Origin: an uncultured Oscillospiraceae bacterium
GTDB lineage: Bacteria; Bacillota; Clostridia; Oscillospirales; Ruminococcaceae
Direction of reading: 5' to 3'
Assembly (NCBI GenBank): GCA_900547015.1
Contig: URFD01000001.1
Coordinates: forward strand, 1-62,783
DNA: 62,783 nt
Shown here: positions 1 through 9,170 of the stretch, in pieces
Numbering within the stretch: the first letter of the stretch is position 1
Layout of the letters: every line of letters starts with the position of its first letter
Made by a program: the position numbers and the translations under genes
The notes under the pieces: generated by a model
Seen by the model: the letters and a program-made list of their open reading frames with translations, nothing else
Told to the model about the DNA's origin: nothing
The model's database searches: none

Positions 1-212
1 TATGTACAAAGAAAATCCCGATTTTGTTGTATGTCAAAAATACCCGCTTCGTTATTTTGCATAAGTTTATTCCACATTTCTCTACACTCTACCAGCCCGT
101 TCCGAGCCGTTTTCTTGGTTTTATCCCGATTTCGACCCGTTCGACTCCATTTCAGCCCGTTTCTCTCCCACCCCTCTTTGTCCCTCAGGTACAAAGGTTT
201 TCCTCCCGCGCG

Positions 213-244
213 CAAAAAAACAGCCGGTCCCTTCGGACCGGCTT
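213..244 (-). terminator. Intrinsic terminator of the two-component operon
   Basis: A stem with arms AGCCGGTCC and GGACCGGCT lies just past the stop codon of the response regulator. On the minus strand it is followed by seven T residues (positions 214-220). Confidence 0.85.
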
Positions 245-253
245 TCCCTCTTG

Positions 254-1138
254 TTATGAATTGGTGCAGTAAAAGACCAGCGAGTTCAAAAAGCTCTTGA
301 GCGATACCTTGCCGTGGCTGTCGGAGCGTCCCCGGATATAATCCATCTCCTTGCGAATCTGCTCAAAGCTGTAAATCGAGCCTGCAAAGTCGTGGAAGGT
401 ATCGTTGGAATAATCCTCGATGCCCATATTCGCCAGATTGGTCAGCCCCGCATTGACGGCGCGGCGGATGCGCTGCTCCATCGATTTTGCGTTGCCGGGG
501 CTAAATTTGCTGCACAGCTCGGAAACGGTGAATTTGCCCGATTCCGGCCCCTGCTCAATCATATAGTCCACCAGCGTGATGATGTCGCTGCTGCCGCTCT
601 CTCCGATGATGCCCAGCTTTTGCAGAATGGAGCGCAGTCGGCGGATGTGCGGCTTTTCCTCCGGCTGCTCCGAAGCCAGCTGAAGATTCGGCATCGCCAC
701 CGGAGCGCTGCCCGAGGCAGGCTGACCGTCCTTGAGGAACAGCGACTGCATCTGATTGAAGGTGCGCCGCATCTGGATGGAGTCGATCACATTGGTCAGA
801 ACCCGCACCACCTCGACGCCGTTGACCGGCTTCTGGATAAAGAAGGTGACCCCGCACTCGTATGCCTGTGTAATCATCTCCTTGCTGCTGACCTGCGAGA
901 GCATGATAAAGCTGATGTCCGGATACTGCTCCCGCGCCTTTTTCACAAAGTGGATGCCGTCCATCACCGGCATCAGCAGATCAACGATGACAATGTCCGG
1001 CGTCACATACGCTAAATCCTCGAGTGCGTCCACCCCGTTGGAGGCCGTTCCGCACACCTCGCCCAACTTCTTCTGCTGGATGATAATCTTCAAAATATTG
1101 CAGACGCTTGCGTCGTCATCGATGAGGTAAATTTTCAT
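254..1138 (-). CDS. Response regulator with YcbB-type output domain (GlnL-like)
   Basis: This 294-residue protein has an N-terminal receiver domain (about residues 1-120) with the acidic cluster D7-D9, the expected phosphoacceptor D53 and the conserved lysine K103. The C-terminal half (about 165-290) resembles the YcbB domain of Bacillus GlnL, a DNA-binding or antitermination-type output rather than a common winged helix. The start codon overlaps the stop of the upstream kinase gene in an ATGA junction, so the two are translationally coupled. The family often controls glutamine or amino-acid use, but no glutaminase or transporter lies next to it here, so the target is unknown. Confidence 0.85.
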   Translation of the reverse strand: MKIYLIDDDASVCNILKIIIQQKKLGEVCGTASNGVDALEDLAYVTPDIVIVDLLMPVMDGIHFVKKAREQYPDISFIMLSQVSSKEMITQAYECGVTFFIQKPVNGVEVVRVLTNVIDSIQMRRTFNQMQSLFLKDGQPASGSAPVAMPNLQLASEQPEEKPHIRRLRSILQKLGIIGESGSSDIITLVDYMIEQGPESGKFTVSELCSKFSPGNAKSMEQRIRRAVNAGLTNLANMGIEDYSNDTFHDFAGSIYSFEQIRKEMDYIRGRSDSHGKVSLKSFLNSLVFYCTNS

Positions 1139-2433
1139 TTGACCGATACCTCCACATTTTCTTTTGGAATTTTGATGATAAAGTCGGTGCAGCCGTTCTG
1201 GGATTTGACGGTAATGCTGCCGCCCAGCTGCGTTTCCACGATGTCCTTGACCAAGCTCAGCCCCAATCCGCGGCTGACCTGACCGGTCTCAAAATTGATT
1301 TTGGTCGAAAAGCCGGGTGTAAAGATGGTCGGCAGATATTCCGGGTCGATGCCGCCGCAGTCGTCATGGACGATGAACAGATAGTCCGACCCCTGTTCCT
1401 GCTCGGAAAGCAGCACCTGCGCCGGACGGTCTCCGGCAGCTTCGGCGGCATTGTTGATAAGGTTTCGCAGCACCGACATCAGCCCGTAGTGCTTGTCCGT
1501 GTAAAAGTTTTTCCCCAGCGAGGTCTCGATTTTCAGGTTCTGCCCGTAGTCCCCAAACAGGTGGCGGACGCTTTCCTGCATCACCCCGAAAATATCCTTG
1601 AGCCACATCCCGCTCTCTTCCTGGTCGTTGTTGAGCGCCGCCGAGATTCCGTTCATAATCAGGTAGTATTCCTTCTTGATTTCGTGAATATCCTTGGCTA
1701 CCGTCAGCGCCTTCTGCTCCAATGCGCGCGCCCGCGGGTCCTCGATTTGTTCCAGCTCGTTATACAGGCTGTAGGAAACTGCCATCGTCTCCTCGATGCG
1801 GGAGGTGTTTTTGTTCATCCAGATGATTTCGCTTTTGAGCTGGGAGGTCAGCAGCAACAGCTTGCGATAGCGGACGTGGTCGTCCTTTTTGAGGATAGAC
1901 ACCCCGTAGGCATCCAGCGCTGTCAAAAAAATCCCCGCCAGCGCCGTCCTGCCCAGCGCAACGATGAGCAGCCGCAGCAGTACATCGCCCTGAAAGGCAT
2001 TCAAGTCCACCCGCACCACCATCTCCGCCATATTGGAAACAAAGTCGATTCCAATCAGCGGCAGCACCTGACGGGGCCGAAACCGCGCGAAGCTGACCTG
2101 ACTTGCATACAGCGCAAACAGCCCGCCGTAGCACAGATAGAACACCATCTCCGGCGCATAGGCCATCAGGTCCGGCATCGGGGTTCTGTCGTTGAGCCAC
2201 TCCACCAGACACCGCACCAGCAGGATTCCCGGTGCTGTGATGAGGGTCACCGGCAGTGCCGGGAAATTTTGAAACAAAAAGGCAAAAATCGGCAGACAGA
2301 TGACTGCCAGAGAAATCTTAAATCCATTGATGATGAGGTTGATGTTCAGCTGTGCCACCACAATCATCAGCGCCGCAGACACCACAATCAGCTGAATCCG
2401 CTGCTTGCTTTCTTCCTTGGACATTGGCGTCAC
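1135..2433 (-). CDS. Membrane sensor histidine kinase (GlnK/YcbA-like)
   Basis: The product is about 432 residues with several membrane segments in the first 180 residues. A DHp-like helix carries the sequence KDIHEIKKEY (putative phosphoacceptor His near residue 250), followed by a GHKL ATPase domain with N box NLINNAAEA, the F/G1 region DDCGGID and GLGLSLV as G2. The GTG at 2433 is chosen because a GGGCGGTGA-like ribosome binding site precedes it; ATG 2424 is the alternative. The gene forms an operon with the response regulator. An inverted repeat TTGACA-N14-TGTCAA (2497-2522) sits upstream and could be a -35 element or an operator, but no good -10 matches it. Confidence 0.8.
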   Translation of the reverse strand: MTPMSKEESKQRIQLIVVSAALMIVVAQLNINLIINGFKISLAVICLPIFAFLFQNFPALPVTLITAPGILLVRCLVEWLNDRTPMPDLMAYAPEMVFYLCYGGLFALYASQVSFARFRPRQVLPLIGIDFVSNMAEMVVRVDLNAFQGDVLLRLLIVALGRTALAGIFLTALDAYGVSILKKDDHVRYRKLLLLTSQLKSEIIWMNKNTSRIEETMAVSYSLYNELEQIEDPRARALEQKALTVAKDIHEIKKEYYLIMNGISAALNNDQEESGMWLKDIFGVMQESVRHLFGDYGQNLKIETSLGKNFYTDKHYGLMSVLRNLINNAAEAAGDRPAQVLLSEQEQGSDYLFIVHDDCGGIDPEYLPTIFTPGFSTKINFETGQVSRGLGLSLVKDIVETQLGGSITVKSQNGCTDFIIKIPKENVEVSVK

Positions 2434-2676
2434 GGAATCACCGCCCTTCCTCTTGTTCAAACTTTGCGTTAAATTCAAAACGAACCCAGCTTTAGATTGA
2501 CACAAAAACCGCCGCCTGTCAATAACCCGCCCAAATTCTTTTTCTAAAACTGTGCAGTTTCACAATGTCCTGCCCTGCCTTCTGCGCGCTCTTGGCTCAG
2601 GGACAAAAATCCTCCCTCGGTCATATCCTGAAATGAAGGGATTTCCCTCACTTCTTTTCCAGAAAGGTTGCGTGTT

Positions 2677-3588
2677 ATGAATCAGGACAATTTTTCCGAA
2701 CGCTTGACTGACTTTCCCCAGCCCCTGCCCAGCTTCCCCGATGCGGACGGCAGCGCAGGTGCCGTTGTAGACGGCGACGCTCCTCAGCCCCTGCCCAGCT
2801 TCCCCGATGTGGATGGCAGTGGCGGTGCCGTCTACCCCGACAACAACCGCCCTCTGCCGCTCCCCATCTTCCCCAGCCCGGTGCCGCCCGTCAGCCAGCC
2901 CAACTACCAGCCGTCCAGTAAAATCTGCCGGGTGCGCTTTTTCCATGCCGCTGTGCAGGCAGGGCCCATCAACATCAGCGTCGGCTCCCAGCGTGTCGCC
3001 TCCAATCTCTCCTTCGGAAACTTCTCTCCCTACTTCTGCTACTCCGAAGGCTTCCGCAGCATCAGCCTAATCAATGCGCGCACCGGCCGCACCGTTCTGC
3101 TCCGAAAGACGGTGGCCTTCCACGCAGGTGACACCCTGACCTTTGCCGTCGTCAACAACGCTTCCAGCGGCGCACTGGAGCTGGTCACCATCAACGACGC
3201 CTCCTGCTCCGGCCAGCTCGGCGGCTTCGCCTGCATCCGCATGGCGAACCTTCTGCTGGGTGACACTGCGATGGACCTGCTGCTCCCCGACGGGCGCACC
3301 CTCTTCTCCGATGTCCGCTATAAGGAAGCCACCCTTTCCCGCCGCCTGCGTCCGGGCAGCTACAGCTTCCTGCTGGCAAACACCCCCTCCCGCATCGAGC
3401 CACGCATCGTCGATGTCGAGCTGGACGACAGCTCCTACCGCATCAGCGAGCGCTATCTGCCCGGCTACGGCGAGCTGGACCCGCTGCTCTCCCTCTCCAT
3501 GCAGGTGCGCCGCGGCGTGATGTACACCCTCTATGTCATCGGTCAGGCCAACATCGGCGAGATTCAGGTCGTCATCGCTGAAAACTGA
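2677..3588 (+). CDS. DUF4397 domain protein with N-terminal PLPSFPD repeats
   Basis: This 303-residue protein starts at ATG 2677 after AGAAAGG. The first 75 residues are low-complexity and rich in Pro, Asp and Gly, including two copies of QPLPSFPD that reflect a 66-bp (22-residue) DNA duplication beginning at 2719 and 2785. From about residue 85 on, it matches the DUF4397 beta-sandwich type: VRFFHAAV opening, a PGSYSFLL turn and repeated strands. No signal peptide or membrane segment is visible, so its location is unclear. DUF4397 proteins in Clostridia are often surface or spore associated; that role is inference here. Confidence 0.75.
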   Translation: MNQDNFSERLTDFPQPLPSFPDADGSAGAVVDGDAPQPLPSFPDVDGSGGAVYPDNNRPLPLPIFPSPVPPVSQPNYQPSSKICRVRFFHAAVQAGPINISVGSQRVASNLSFGNFSPYFCYSEGFRSISLINARTGRTVLLRKTVAFHAGDTLTFAVVNNASSGALELVTINDASCSGQLGGFACIRMANLLLGDTAMDLLLPDGRTLFSDVRYKEATLSRRLRPGSYSFLLANTPSRIEPRIVDVELDDSSYRISERYLPGYGELDPLLSLSMQVRRGVMYTLYVIGQANIGEIQVVIAEN

Positions 3589-3606
3589 CGCAAGCCCCGA
3601 TACGCA

Positions 3607-3643
3607 AAAGAGGAACGAATCCCCCGATTCGTTCCTCTTTTTT
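3607..3643. terminator. Bidirectional intrinsic terminator
   Basis: A 14-bp perfect stem (AAAGAGGAACGAAT and its complement, extended by a C-G pair) lies between two convergent genes. It has T-rich tracts on the plus strand and, from the A tract, on the minus strand. Confidence 0.9.
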
Positions 3644-3654
3644 GTTCTGTTCTG

Positions 3655-5412
3655 TTATTCCGCAACCGTCTGGACAAACTGGCTGTAGTACAGCTGATGG
3701 TAGAATCCCTTCTGCTCCAACAGCTGCTCGTGAGTACCCTGCTCGATGATCTGTCCGTCCCGCATGACCAGAATACAGTCCGCCTCTCGGATGGTGGAAA
3801 GTCGGTGCGCCACCACAAAGCTGGTGTGGCCCTTCATCATCTGAGCAAAGGCCTTCTGGATTCGGATTTCGGTTCGGGTATCGATGCTCGAGGTCGCCTC
3901 GTCCAGAATCAGCATCGAAGGCTTGGTCAGCATGGCGCGTGCGATGCACAGCAGCTGCTTCTGACCCTGCGAGATGTTGCCGCCGTCCTCTGCCAGGATG
4001 GTGTCATAGCCCTGCGGCAGACGCTGGATAAAGCTGTGAGCATGGGCAGCCTTAGCCGCAGCGATGACCTCCTCATCGGAGGCATCCGGCTTGCCGTAGG
4101 CGATGTTGTCCCGCACCGAGCCCTTAAAGACCCAGGTATCCTGCAACACCATGCCGTACAGCGAACGCAGCGCACTGCGTCCAATCTTTTTGACCGGCTG
4201 TCCGTCCACCCGGATTTCTCCCTGATTCGTGTCGTAGAAGCGCATCAGGAGGTTGATCATCGTGGTCTTTCCGCAGCCGGTCGGGCCGACGATGGCAATT
4301 CTCTGGCCGGGCTGTACCTTCAGGTTAAAGTCCCGAATCAGCGGATGCTCCTCATCATAGGAAAAGTTCACATGGTCGATTTCCACCGAGCCTTCGCAGC
4401 TGGTCGGATGGGTTGCATCCTCTGCGTCCGGCTCCTCGGCTGGCTCGTCGATGACCGCAAACACCCTCTTGGCACTGGCAAGGGCGGTCTGCAACTCGGT
4501 CACAACGCCGGAGATTTCGTTAAACGGCTTGGTGTACTGGTTTGCATAGGTCAAAAAGCTCGACAGAGTTCCGACCGAAAATCCGCCGCCGATGCAGGAA
4601 AGTGCGCCAAAGATGGCAACCGCCGCATACACCACGCCGTTGACAAATCGGGTGCAGGGGTTGGTCAGCGAGGAGTAGAACTGTGCCTTGGCTCCCACAT
4701 AGTACAGCTCGTGGTTGATGGCGTCAAATTCCTCCTCGGCACGCTGCTCGTAGCCGAAGGCCTTGACCACCTTCTGGTTGCCCACCATCTCCTCGATGTA
4801 GCCGCTGAGCTGGCCCTTGATGGCGCTCTGTCTGCGGAACATATCAAAGGAATGGCGCGCGATAAAGGAAGCCACAAACAAGGACAGAGGGGTCAGCACG
4901 ACCACCACCAGTCCCACCTTAAAGTTGAGGGTCAGCATATAGCCCAGCGTGATGGCGATGGTGATGATGCCGGAGAACAGCTGGGAAAAGCCCTGCAATA
5001 AGCCGTCGGACACCGAGTCGATGTCGTTGATGATTCGGCTGATGATATCGCCGTGGGAACGGCTGTCGATGCAGGAAATCGGAACCTGCTCAATTTTGTT
5101 GAACACCGCTACCCGCAAATCCCGCACCGTCTTGTAGGTCACCATGTTGGTGCACAGGGTCATCAGCCACTGGAACAGCGCCGCTGCCGCCGCCACTCCC
5201 ACCAGCTTCCACAGGATTGGAACCAGCTGCTCGAAATAGACCTTCCCCGGCGCCAGCACATGGTCGATGCCCTGTCCAATCAGAATCGGAGTATACAGGG
5301 TCAGGGAAACGCTCAGCACTGCGCTCACCAGTCCTGCCGCCAGATACCAGAGGTGCGGCTTGGAAAAGCTGAGGATTCGCTTGAGGATATCGCTTCTTTT
5401 TTCCATATCCAT
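3655..5412 (-). CDS. ABC exporter, half-transporter with canonical catalytic Glu (heterodimer partner 2)
   Basis: This 585-residue type IV ABC exporter subunit has a membrane domain of six expected helices (about residues 15-320) and a C-terminal ATPase. The Walker A is GPTGCGKTT, Walker B and catalytic Glu are LILDEATS, and the switch His lies in VVAHR. The signature is ISQGQ instead of LSGGQ, the hallmark of the subunit that contributes a non-canonical signature to the degenerate site of heterodimeric exporters. ATG 5412 is used because GGAGG precedes it, and the start falls one base past the stop of the upstream partner. The substrate is unknown; drug, lipid or peptide export is typical for the family. 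Confidence 0.9.
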   Translation of the reverse strand: MDMEKRSDILKRILSFSKPHLWYLAAGLVSAVLSVSLTLYTPILIGQGIDHVLAPGKVYFEQLVPILWKLVGVAAAAALFQWLMTLCTNMVTYKTVRDLRVAVFNKIEQVPISCIDSRSHGDIISRIINDIDSVSDGLLQGFSQLFSGIITIAITLGYMLTLNFKVGLVVVVLTPLSLFVASFIARHSFDMFRRQSAIKGQLSGYIEEMVGNQKVVKAFGYEQRAEEEFDAINHELYYVGAKAQFYSSLTNPCTRFVNGVVYAAVAIFGALSCIGGGFSVGTLSSFLTYANQYTKPFNEISGVVTELQTALASAKRVFAVIDEPAEEPDAEDATHPTSCEGSVEIDHVNFSYDEEHPLIRDFNLKVQPGQRIAIVGPTGCGKTTMINLLMRFYDTNQGEIRVDGQPVKKIGRSALRSLYGMVLQDTWVFKGSVRDNIAYGKPDASDEEVIAAAKAAHAHSFIQRLPQGYDTILAEDGGNISQGQKQLLCIARAMLTKPSMLILDEATSSIDTRTEIRIQKAFAQMMKGHTSFVVAHRLSTIREADCILVMRDGQIIEQGTHEQLLEQKGFYHQLYYSQFVQTVAE

Positions 5413-5413
5413 C

Positions 5414-7171
5414 TTATCTCTCTCCTCCTTTTCCGTCCTCGTCCCGCTCATTCTGCGACCAGTAGATTTCCTGATATTCTTCACACTGCTCCAGCAGCTG
5501 TTCATGGGTGCCCTTTCCGGCAATTCTGCCGTCGTCCAGCACCACGATCTGGTCGGCATACCGCACCGTGTTCGCCCTCTGCGAAACAATCAGCACCGTC
5601 ATGCCGCCTTCCTTCTGCTCCGAAAACCGTGCGATTGCCCGGCGCAGTGCTGCATCGGTCGCAAAGTCCAGTGCGCTTGCGCTGTCGTCCAGAATCAGGA
5701 TTTCAGGCGCGCCCACCAAGGCTCTTGCGATGGTCAGTCGCTGCTTCTGTCCGCCGGACAGATTTTTTCCGCCCTGCAAAATGATGGTATCCAGACCATC
5801 CGGCAGCTTGCGGACAAATTCTGCCGCCTGTGCGATTTCCAGCGCGGTCCAGATTTCCTCGTCGGTGGCATCTTCCTTCTGCCACTGCATATTTTTCCGC
5901 AGAGTTCCCGAAAACAGGACTGCCTTCTGCGGCACCAGTCCGATTTTGTGGCGCAGCTGGCTGATCGGATAGTCCCGCACATCCACGCCGTCCACCCGCA
6001 GCATTCCCTTGGAGACATCATAAAACCGCGGAATCAGGCTGACCAACGTGGATTTTCCGCAGCCGGTACCGCCGATGATGCCGACCGTCTCTCCCTTGCG
6101 AATCTCCAGAGAGATGTTCTCCAGCGAATAGTCGCCGGCATCCGGATAGACAAAGCTCACCTCATCAAAGGCAATCGCCGAAGCGCCTGCCTGTTCCTTC
6201 ACTGGGGTCATGGTGCGGTTGACAATCGAGCTTTCGGTCTCAAGCACCTCGCTCACCCTCACCGCCGAAGCCGCCGCCTTGGTAAAGATGATGATGAGGT
6301 TTGCCACCATAATCATGGCAACCAGAATCTGGTTGAGATAGTTGACAAATGCGATGACCTCGCCTTGGGTCATTCCGCCGACATTGACCCGGAGGCCGCC
6401 GAACCAGACCACTGCCACGATGGCAAGGTTGACAATCACGCTGGTCAGCGGATTGAGCAGAGCCGAGATTTTGCCGACCGTAATGGAGGTGTTCATCTGG
6501 TCGGTGCTGGCTTCCTCAAACCGTTCCTTCTCCTGCTCCTGACAGGAAAACGCCCGGATGACCCGCACGCCGGTCAGGTTTTCGCGGGTAATCAGCGAGA
6601 TGCGGTCCAGCTTGCGCTGAATCAGCCGATAGTACGGAATCGACCGGCTCATAATCAGATAGAGCACCAGAGCCACCAGCGGGCCTGCAATCAAAAAGAT
6701 GCAGGCAAGTCTCCAGTCCAGAATCAGCGCCATCACCGTTGCACCCACCACCAAGAAGGGCGAACGCACCACCAGTCGGATGAGCATTGCCACCGCCAGC
6801 TGTAATTGGTTAACATCGTTGGTGATGCGGGTGATGAGCGAAGGGGTTCCAATCTGGTCGATTTCCCCGTGGGACAGGCTGTTGATGTGCCGGAACATCT
6901 CCGAGCGCACCACCGTTCCAAAACCTTGGCTGGCACGCGCCGCACAGTACTGGCAAATGAGCGCACAGCCCAATCCCACCAGACCTAAGAGGACCATCAC
7001 GCCGCCCATCTTCAGGACATAGTCCCGGTCGCCGTTTGCCACTCCCACGTCGATGATTTTTGCCATGACCAGTGGGACAATCAGTTCGAAGATTGCCTCG
7101 GTCAGCTTGAAGACAGGCCCGATGAGGACCTCCTTCCAGAAGCGCTTGAGGTATTTTGTAAACTTTAACAT
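5414..7171 (-). CDS. ABC exporter, half-transporter with degenerate ATP site (heterodimer partner 1)
   Basis: The 585-residue product has an exporter membrane domain followed by an ATPase with Walker A GGTGCGKST and signature LSGGQ. The Walker B is followed by Asp (LILDDSAS) instead of the catalytic Glu, and the switch His is replaced by Gln (IVSQR). These two losses complement the odd signature of the downstream partner, so the pair should form an asymmetric heterodimer with one working ATP site, as in LmrCD or BmrCD-type exporters. It is the first gene of a two-gene operon divergent from a LysR regulator. ATG 7171 follows GGAGG at a rather long spacing. Confidence 0.9.
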   Translation of the reverse strand: MLKFTKYLKRFWKEVLIGPVFKLTEAIFELIVPLVMAKIIDVGVANGDRDYVLKMGGVMVLLGLVGLGCALICQYCAARASQGFGTVVRSEMFRHINSLSHGEIDQIGTPSLITRITNDVNQLQLAVAMLIRLVVRSPFLVVGATVMALILDWRLACIFLIAGPLVALVLYLIMSRSIPYYRLIQRKLDRISLITRENLTGVRVIRAFSCQEQEKERFEEASTDQMNTSITVGKISALLNPLTSVIVNLAIVAVVWFGGLRVNVGGMTQGEVIAFVNYLNQILVAMIMVANLIIIFTKAAASAVRVSEVLETESSIVNRTMTPVKEQAGASAIAFDEVSFVYPDAGDYSLENISLEIRKGETVGIIGGTGCGKSTLVSLIPRFYDVSKGMLRVDGVDVRDYPISQLRHKIGLVPQKAVLFSGTLRKNMQWQKEDATDEEIWTALEIAQAAEFVRKLPDGLDTIILQGGKNLSGGQKQRLTIARALVGAPEILILDDSASALDFATDAALRRAIARFSEQKEGGMTVLIVSQRANTVRYADQIVVLDDGRIAGKGTHEQLLEQCEEYQEIYWSQNERDEDGKGGER

Positions 7172-7217
7172 TCTTTTCTCATTTCCTCCATTGCATCGTT
7201 CATCTGTTGGTGATATG

Positions 7218-7223
7218 ATTATA
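7218..7223 (-). promoter_or_regulatory. Extended -10 promoter element of the ABC exporter operon
   Basis: On the minus strand this reads TGTTATAAT, an extended -10 match. The -35 region is weak and falls inside the adjacent AT palindrome, which suggests activator dependence or repression. Confidence 0.6.
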
Positions 7224-7237
7224 ACACATTTTGAGAT

Positions 7238-7257
7238 AAATAAAATATATTTTATTT
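7238..7257. promoter_or_regulatory. Perfect 20-bp AT palindrome, likely LysR operator
   Basis: The half-site AAATAAAATA is followed directly by its exact reverse complement. It lies in the 137-bp gap between the divergent LysR and ABC exporter genes and covers the -35 region of the exporter promoter. LysR-type proteins bind interrupted AT-rich dyads at such places. Confidence 0.65.
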
Positions 7258-7308
7258 CTATGATTCCTATAGCTTTTTTAGATACACCTGCCAAGGAGGT
7301 TTTTCCCG

Positions 7309-8196
7309 ATGGATGTCCGACAGCTGCTGTACTTCACCACCATCGTTGAGGAGGGCAGCATCAGCGCCGCCGCCAAGAAGCTCCATCTCTCCCAGCCGCC
7401 GCTGAGCCACCAGCTCAAGCTGCTCGAGGAGGAGCTGAACCTTCAGCTGGTACAGCGCGGGCCGCGCTGCATCACCCTGACCGATGCCGGCCGTCTACTC
7501 TACAAGCGCGCCCAAAGCATCCTGTCGCTGACCTGGTCTGCCAAAAAGGAGCTGTTGGCGATGGCATCCGGCTACAGCGGAACGCTCCATCTGGGCACTG
7601 TCTCCTCCTCGGGAGCCTCTCTGCTGGACTGGCGCATCCCCGAGTTCCACCGACGCTTCCCTCAGCTGAGCTTTGCCATCCACGAGGGCAACACCTTCGA
7701 GCTGCTCGAAATGCTCGATGCCGGTGTCATCGAGGTCGCAGTCGTCCGCACCCCCTTCCACAACGAGCAGGTGGAATGTCACTACCTGCTCGAGGAGCCG
7801 ATGATTGCCGCCGGCGCACCCTCCCTCTTTCCGGCTTCGGCGCCACAGGGGGCGATTTCTCTGTCTGTCCTGCGGGATTGCCCGCTCATCCTCTACCGCC
7901 GCTTCGAGCTGCTGCTCACCGAAGCCTTTGCCGAGGAGGGAGCCTCTCCCCAGATTTTCTGCATCGCCGACGATGCCCGCACCGCCATGATGTGGGCAGA
8001 GGCAGGGCTTGGCATCGCGGTGGTTCCGCAGTCCGCATGGCGCATCATGCCGCACCAGAACCTGACCTTCCACGAGCTGGCCCAGCCAAAGCTGACCACC
8101 CGCATCGCTGCCATCTGCAAAAAAGGGGAATATCTCACCGACCCTGCCCGCAGCTTTCTGGAGCTGTTCTGCGAGCCGGAGCTTCCCCACGCTTAA
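7309..8196 (+). CDS. LysR-family transcriptional regulator
   Basis: The 295-residue protein has the LysR winged helix-turn-helix at residues 1-60 (MDVRQLLYF start, GSISAAAKKLHLSQPPLSHQ recognition region) followed by a substrate-binding co-inducer domain (about 90-290). An AAGGAGGT site precedes ATG 7309. It is divergent from the ABC exporter operon, with a perfect palindrome between them, so exporter control plus autoregulation is the simplest reading. The co-inducer is unknown. Confidence 0.9.
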   Translation: MDVRQLLYFTTIVEEGSISAAAKKLHLSQPPLSHQLKLLEEELNLQLVQRGPRCITLTDAGRLLYKRAQSILSLTWSAKKELLAMASGYSGTLHLGTVSSSGASLLDWRIPEFHRRFPQLSFAIHEGNTFELLEMLDAGVIEVAVVRTPFHNEQVECHYLLEEPMIAAGAPSLFPASAPQGAISLSVLRDCPLILYRRFELLLTEAFAEEGASPQIFCIADDARTAMMWAEAGLGIAVVPQSAWRIMPHQNLTFHELAQPKLTTRIAAICKKGEYLTDPARSFLELFCEPELPHA

Positions 8197-8231
8197 CATT
8201 CCGACCAGATTATCAGAGGAGGAACCCTACC

Positions 8232-9071
8232 ATGCCCCAGATGTTTTCGTACAATGTCCTGGTCACCCTCGACCGCAACTACCTTTCGGTACTGACCACC
8301 ATGCTCTACTCGCTGTCCCAGTCCGACCCCAACGGTGTCTTTACCGTCTATGTCGCACACGACAGTCTGACCGACGAGGACTTTCTCCGGCTCAACACCG
8401 TCATCCCGCGCACCGAATTTGTCAATGTTCGGGTCCCGCAGGAGTCGCTAGCAGATGCGCCCATCTCCGACCGCTATCCCCGCGAGATGTACTACCGCCT
8501 GTTTGCCGCCCAGTACCTCCCCGAGCAGCTCGACCGCATCCTCTACCTCGACCCGGACTTGGTGGTGCTGCACTCCCTGCGTGAGCTGTACCAGATTGAC
8601 TTCGGCTCCTGCCTGTTTGCTGCCGCCTCCCATATCGAAAGCCGCAGCTTCCGCCGCTTTAACCAGCGCCGCCTCCACCTCGGCGAGCAGGACCGCTACA
8701 TCAATTCCGGTGTCATGATGATGAACCTGAGCCTCCTGCGCACCGAGCAGGACCCTCAGCAGATTTTCCGCTTCATCCGCCAGCACCGCCGCACCCTTCT
8801 GCTGCCGGACCAGGATGTTCTCAATGTCCTCTACGCAGGGCGCATCCGCTTTCTGGACCCGCTCATCTACAATCTGGGCGACAAGTACCTGCGCCTGCAC
8901 AACCTGCACCAGCCGCGCGGCAAAAAGCTCGATTTGGATTGGGTTCGCCAGCACACCGCCATCGTCCATTTCTACGGGCGCAATAAGCCTTGGAAGGATG
9001 GCTACCGCGGCAGGCTTGGCAGACTCTATCAGGAGGCTGCCGCTGCGGTCCCCTCCGAGGAGCAGGCATAA
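8232..9071 (+). CDS. Family 8 glycosyltransferase
   Basis: This 279-residue protein matches GT8: an N-terminal nucleotide-sugar fold, the metal-binding DxD motif as D107-P-D109 (YLDPDLVV), and the C-terminal HFYGRNKPW motif that binds the nucleotide diphosphate. GT8 enzymes move a glucose or galactose unit from UDP-sugar to lipopolysaccharide, teichoic-type or protein acceptors. It lies 35 bp after the LysR gene, with its own AGAGGAGG site, and may be read with it. No other glycan genes are nearby, so the acceptor cannot be named. Confidence 0.85.
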   Translation: MPQMFSYNVLVTLDRNYLSVLTTMLYSLSQSDPNGVFTVYVAHDSLTDEDFLRLNTVIPRTEFVNVRVPQESLADAPISDRYPREMYYRLFAAQYLPEQLDRILYLDPDLVVLHSLRELYQIDFGSCLFAAASHIESRSFRRFNQRRLHLGEQDRYINSGVMMMNLSLLRTEQDPQQIFRFIRQHRRTLLLPDQDVLNVLYAGRIRFLDPLIYNLGDKYLRLHNLHQPRGKKLDLDWVRQHTAIVHFYGRNKPWKDGYRGRLGRLYQEAAAAVPSEEQA

Positions 9072-9094
9072 TCTCAATTTCAGAACAGCAAAAA

Positions 9095-9140
9095 AACCGG
9101 GCAGACGGTTCCTTGGAGCCATCTGTCCGGTTTGTTGTTT
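9095..9140 (+). terminator. Terminator after the glycosyltransferase
   Basis: An imperfect stem pairs AAACCGGGCAGACGG with CCATCTGTCCGGTTT and is followed by TGTTGTTTTT. Confidence 0.65.
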
Positions 9141-9170
9141 TTGGGGGAAGTGCGGGGTGCTGTCGGGTGC

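Noticed and set aside
1..210. Repeated CCCGTT-like phrases at the left edge
   Set aside because: The repeats are short and irregular, and no gene, CRISPR or RNA structure can be supported there.
2497..2522. TTGACA-N14-TGTCAA inverted repeat as a full promoter for the histidine kinase
   Set aside because: No acceptable -10 element is found at 16-18 bp on the minus strand, so only a possible operator or -35 remains.
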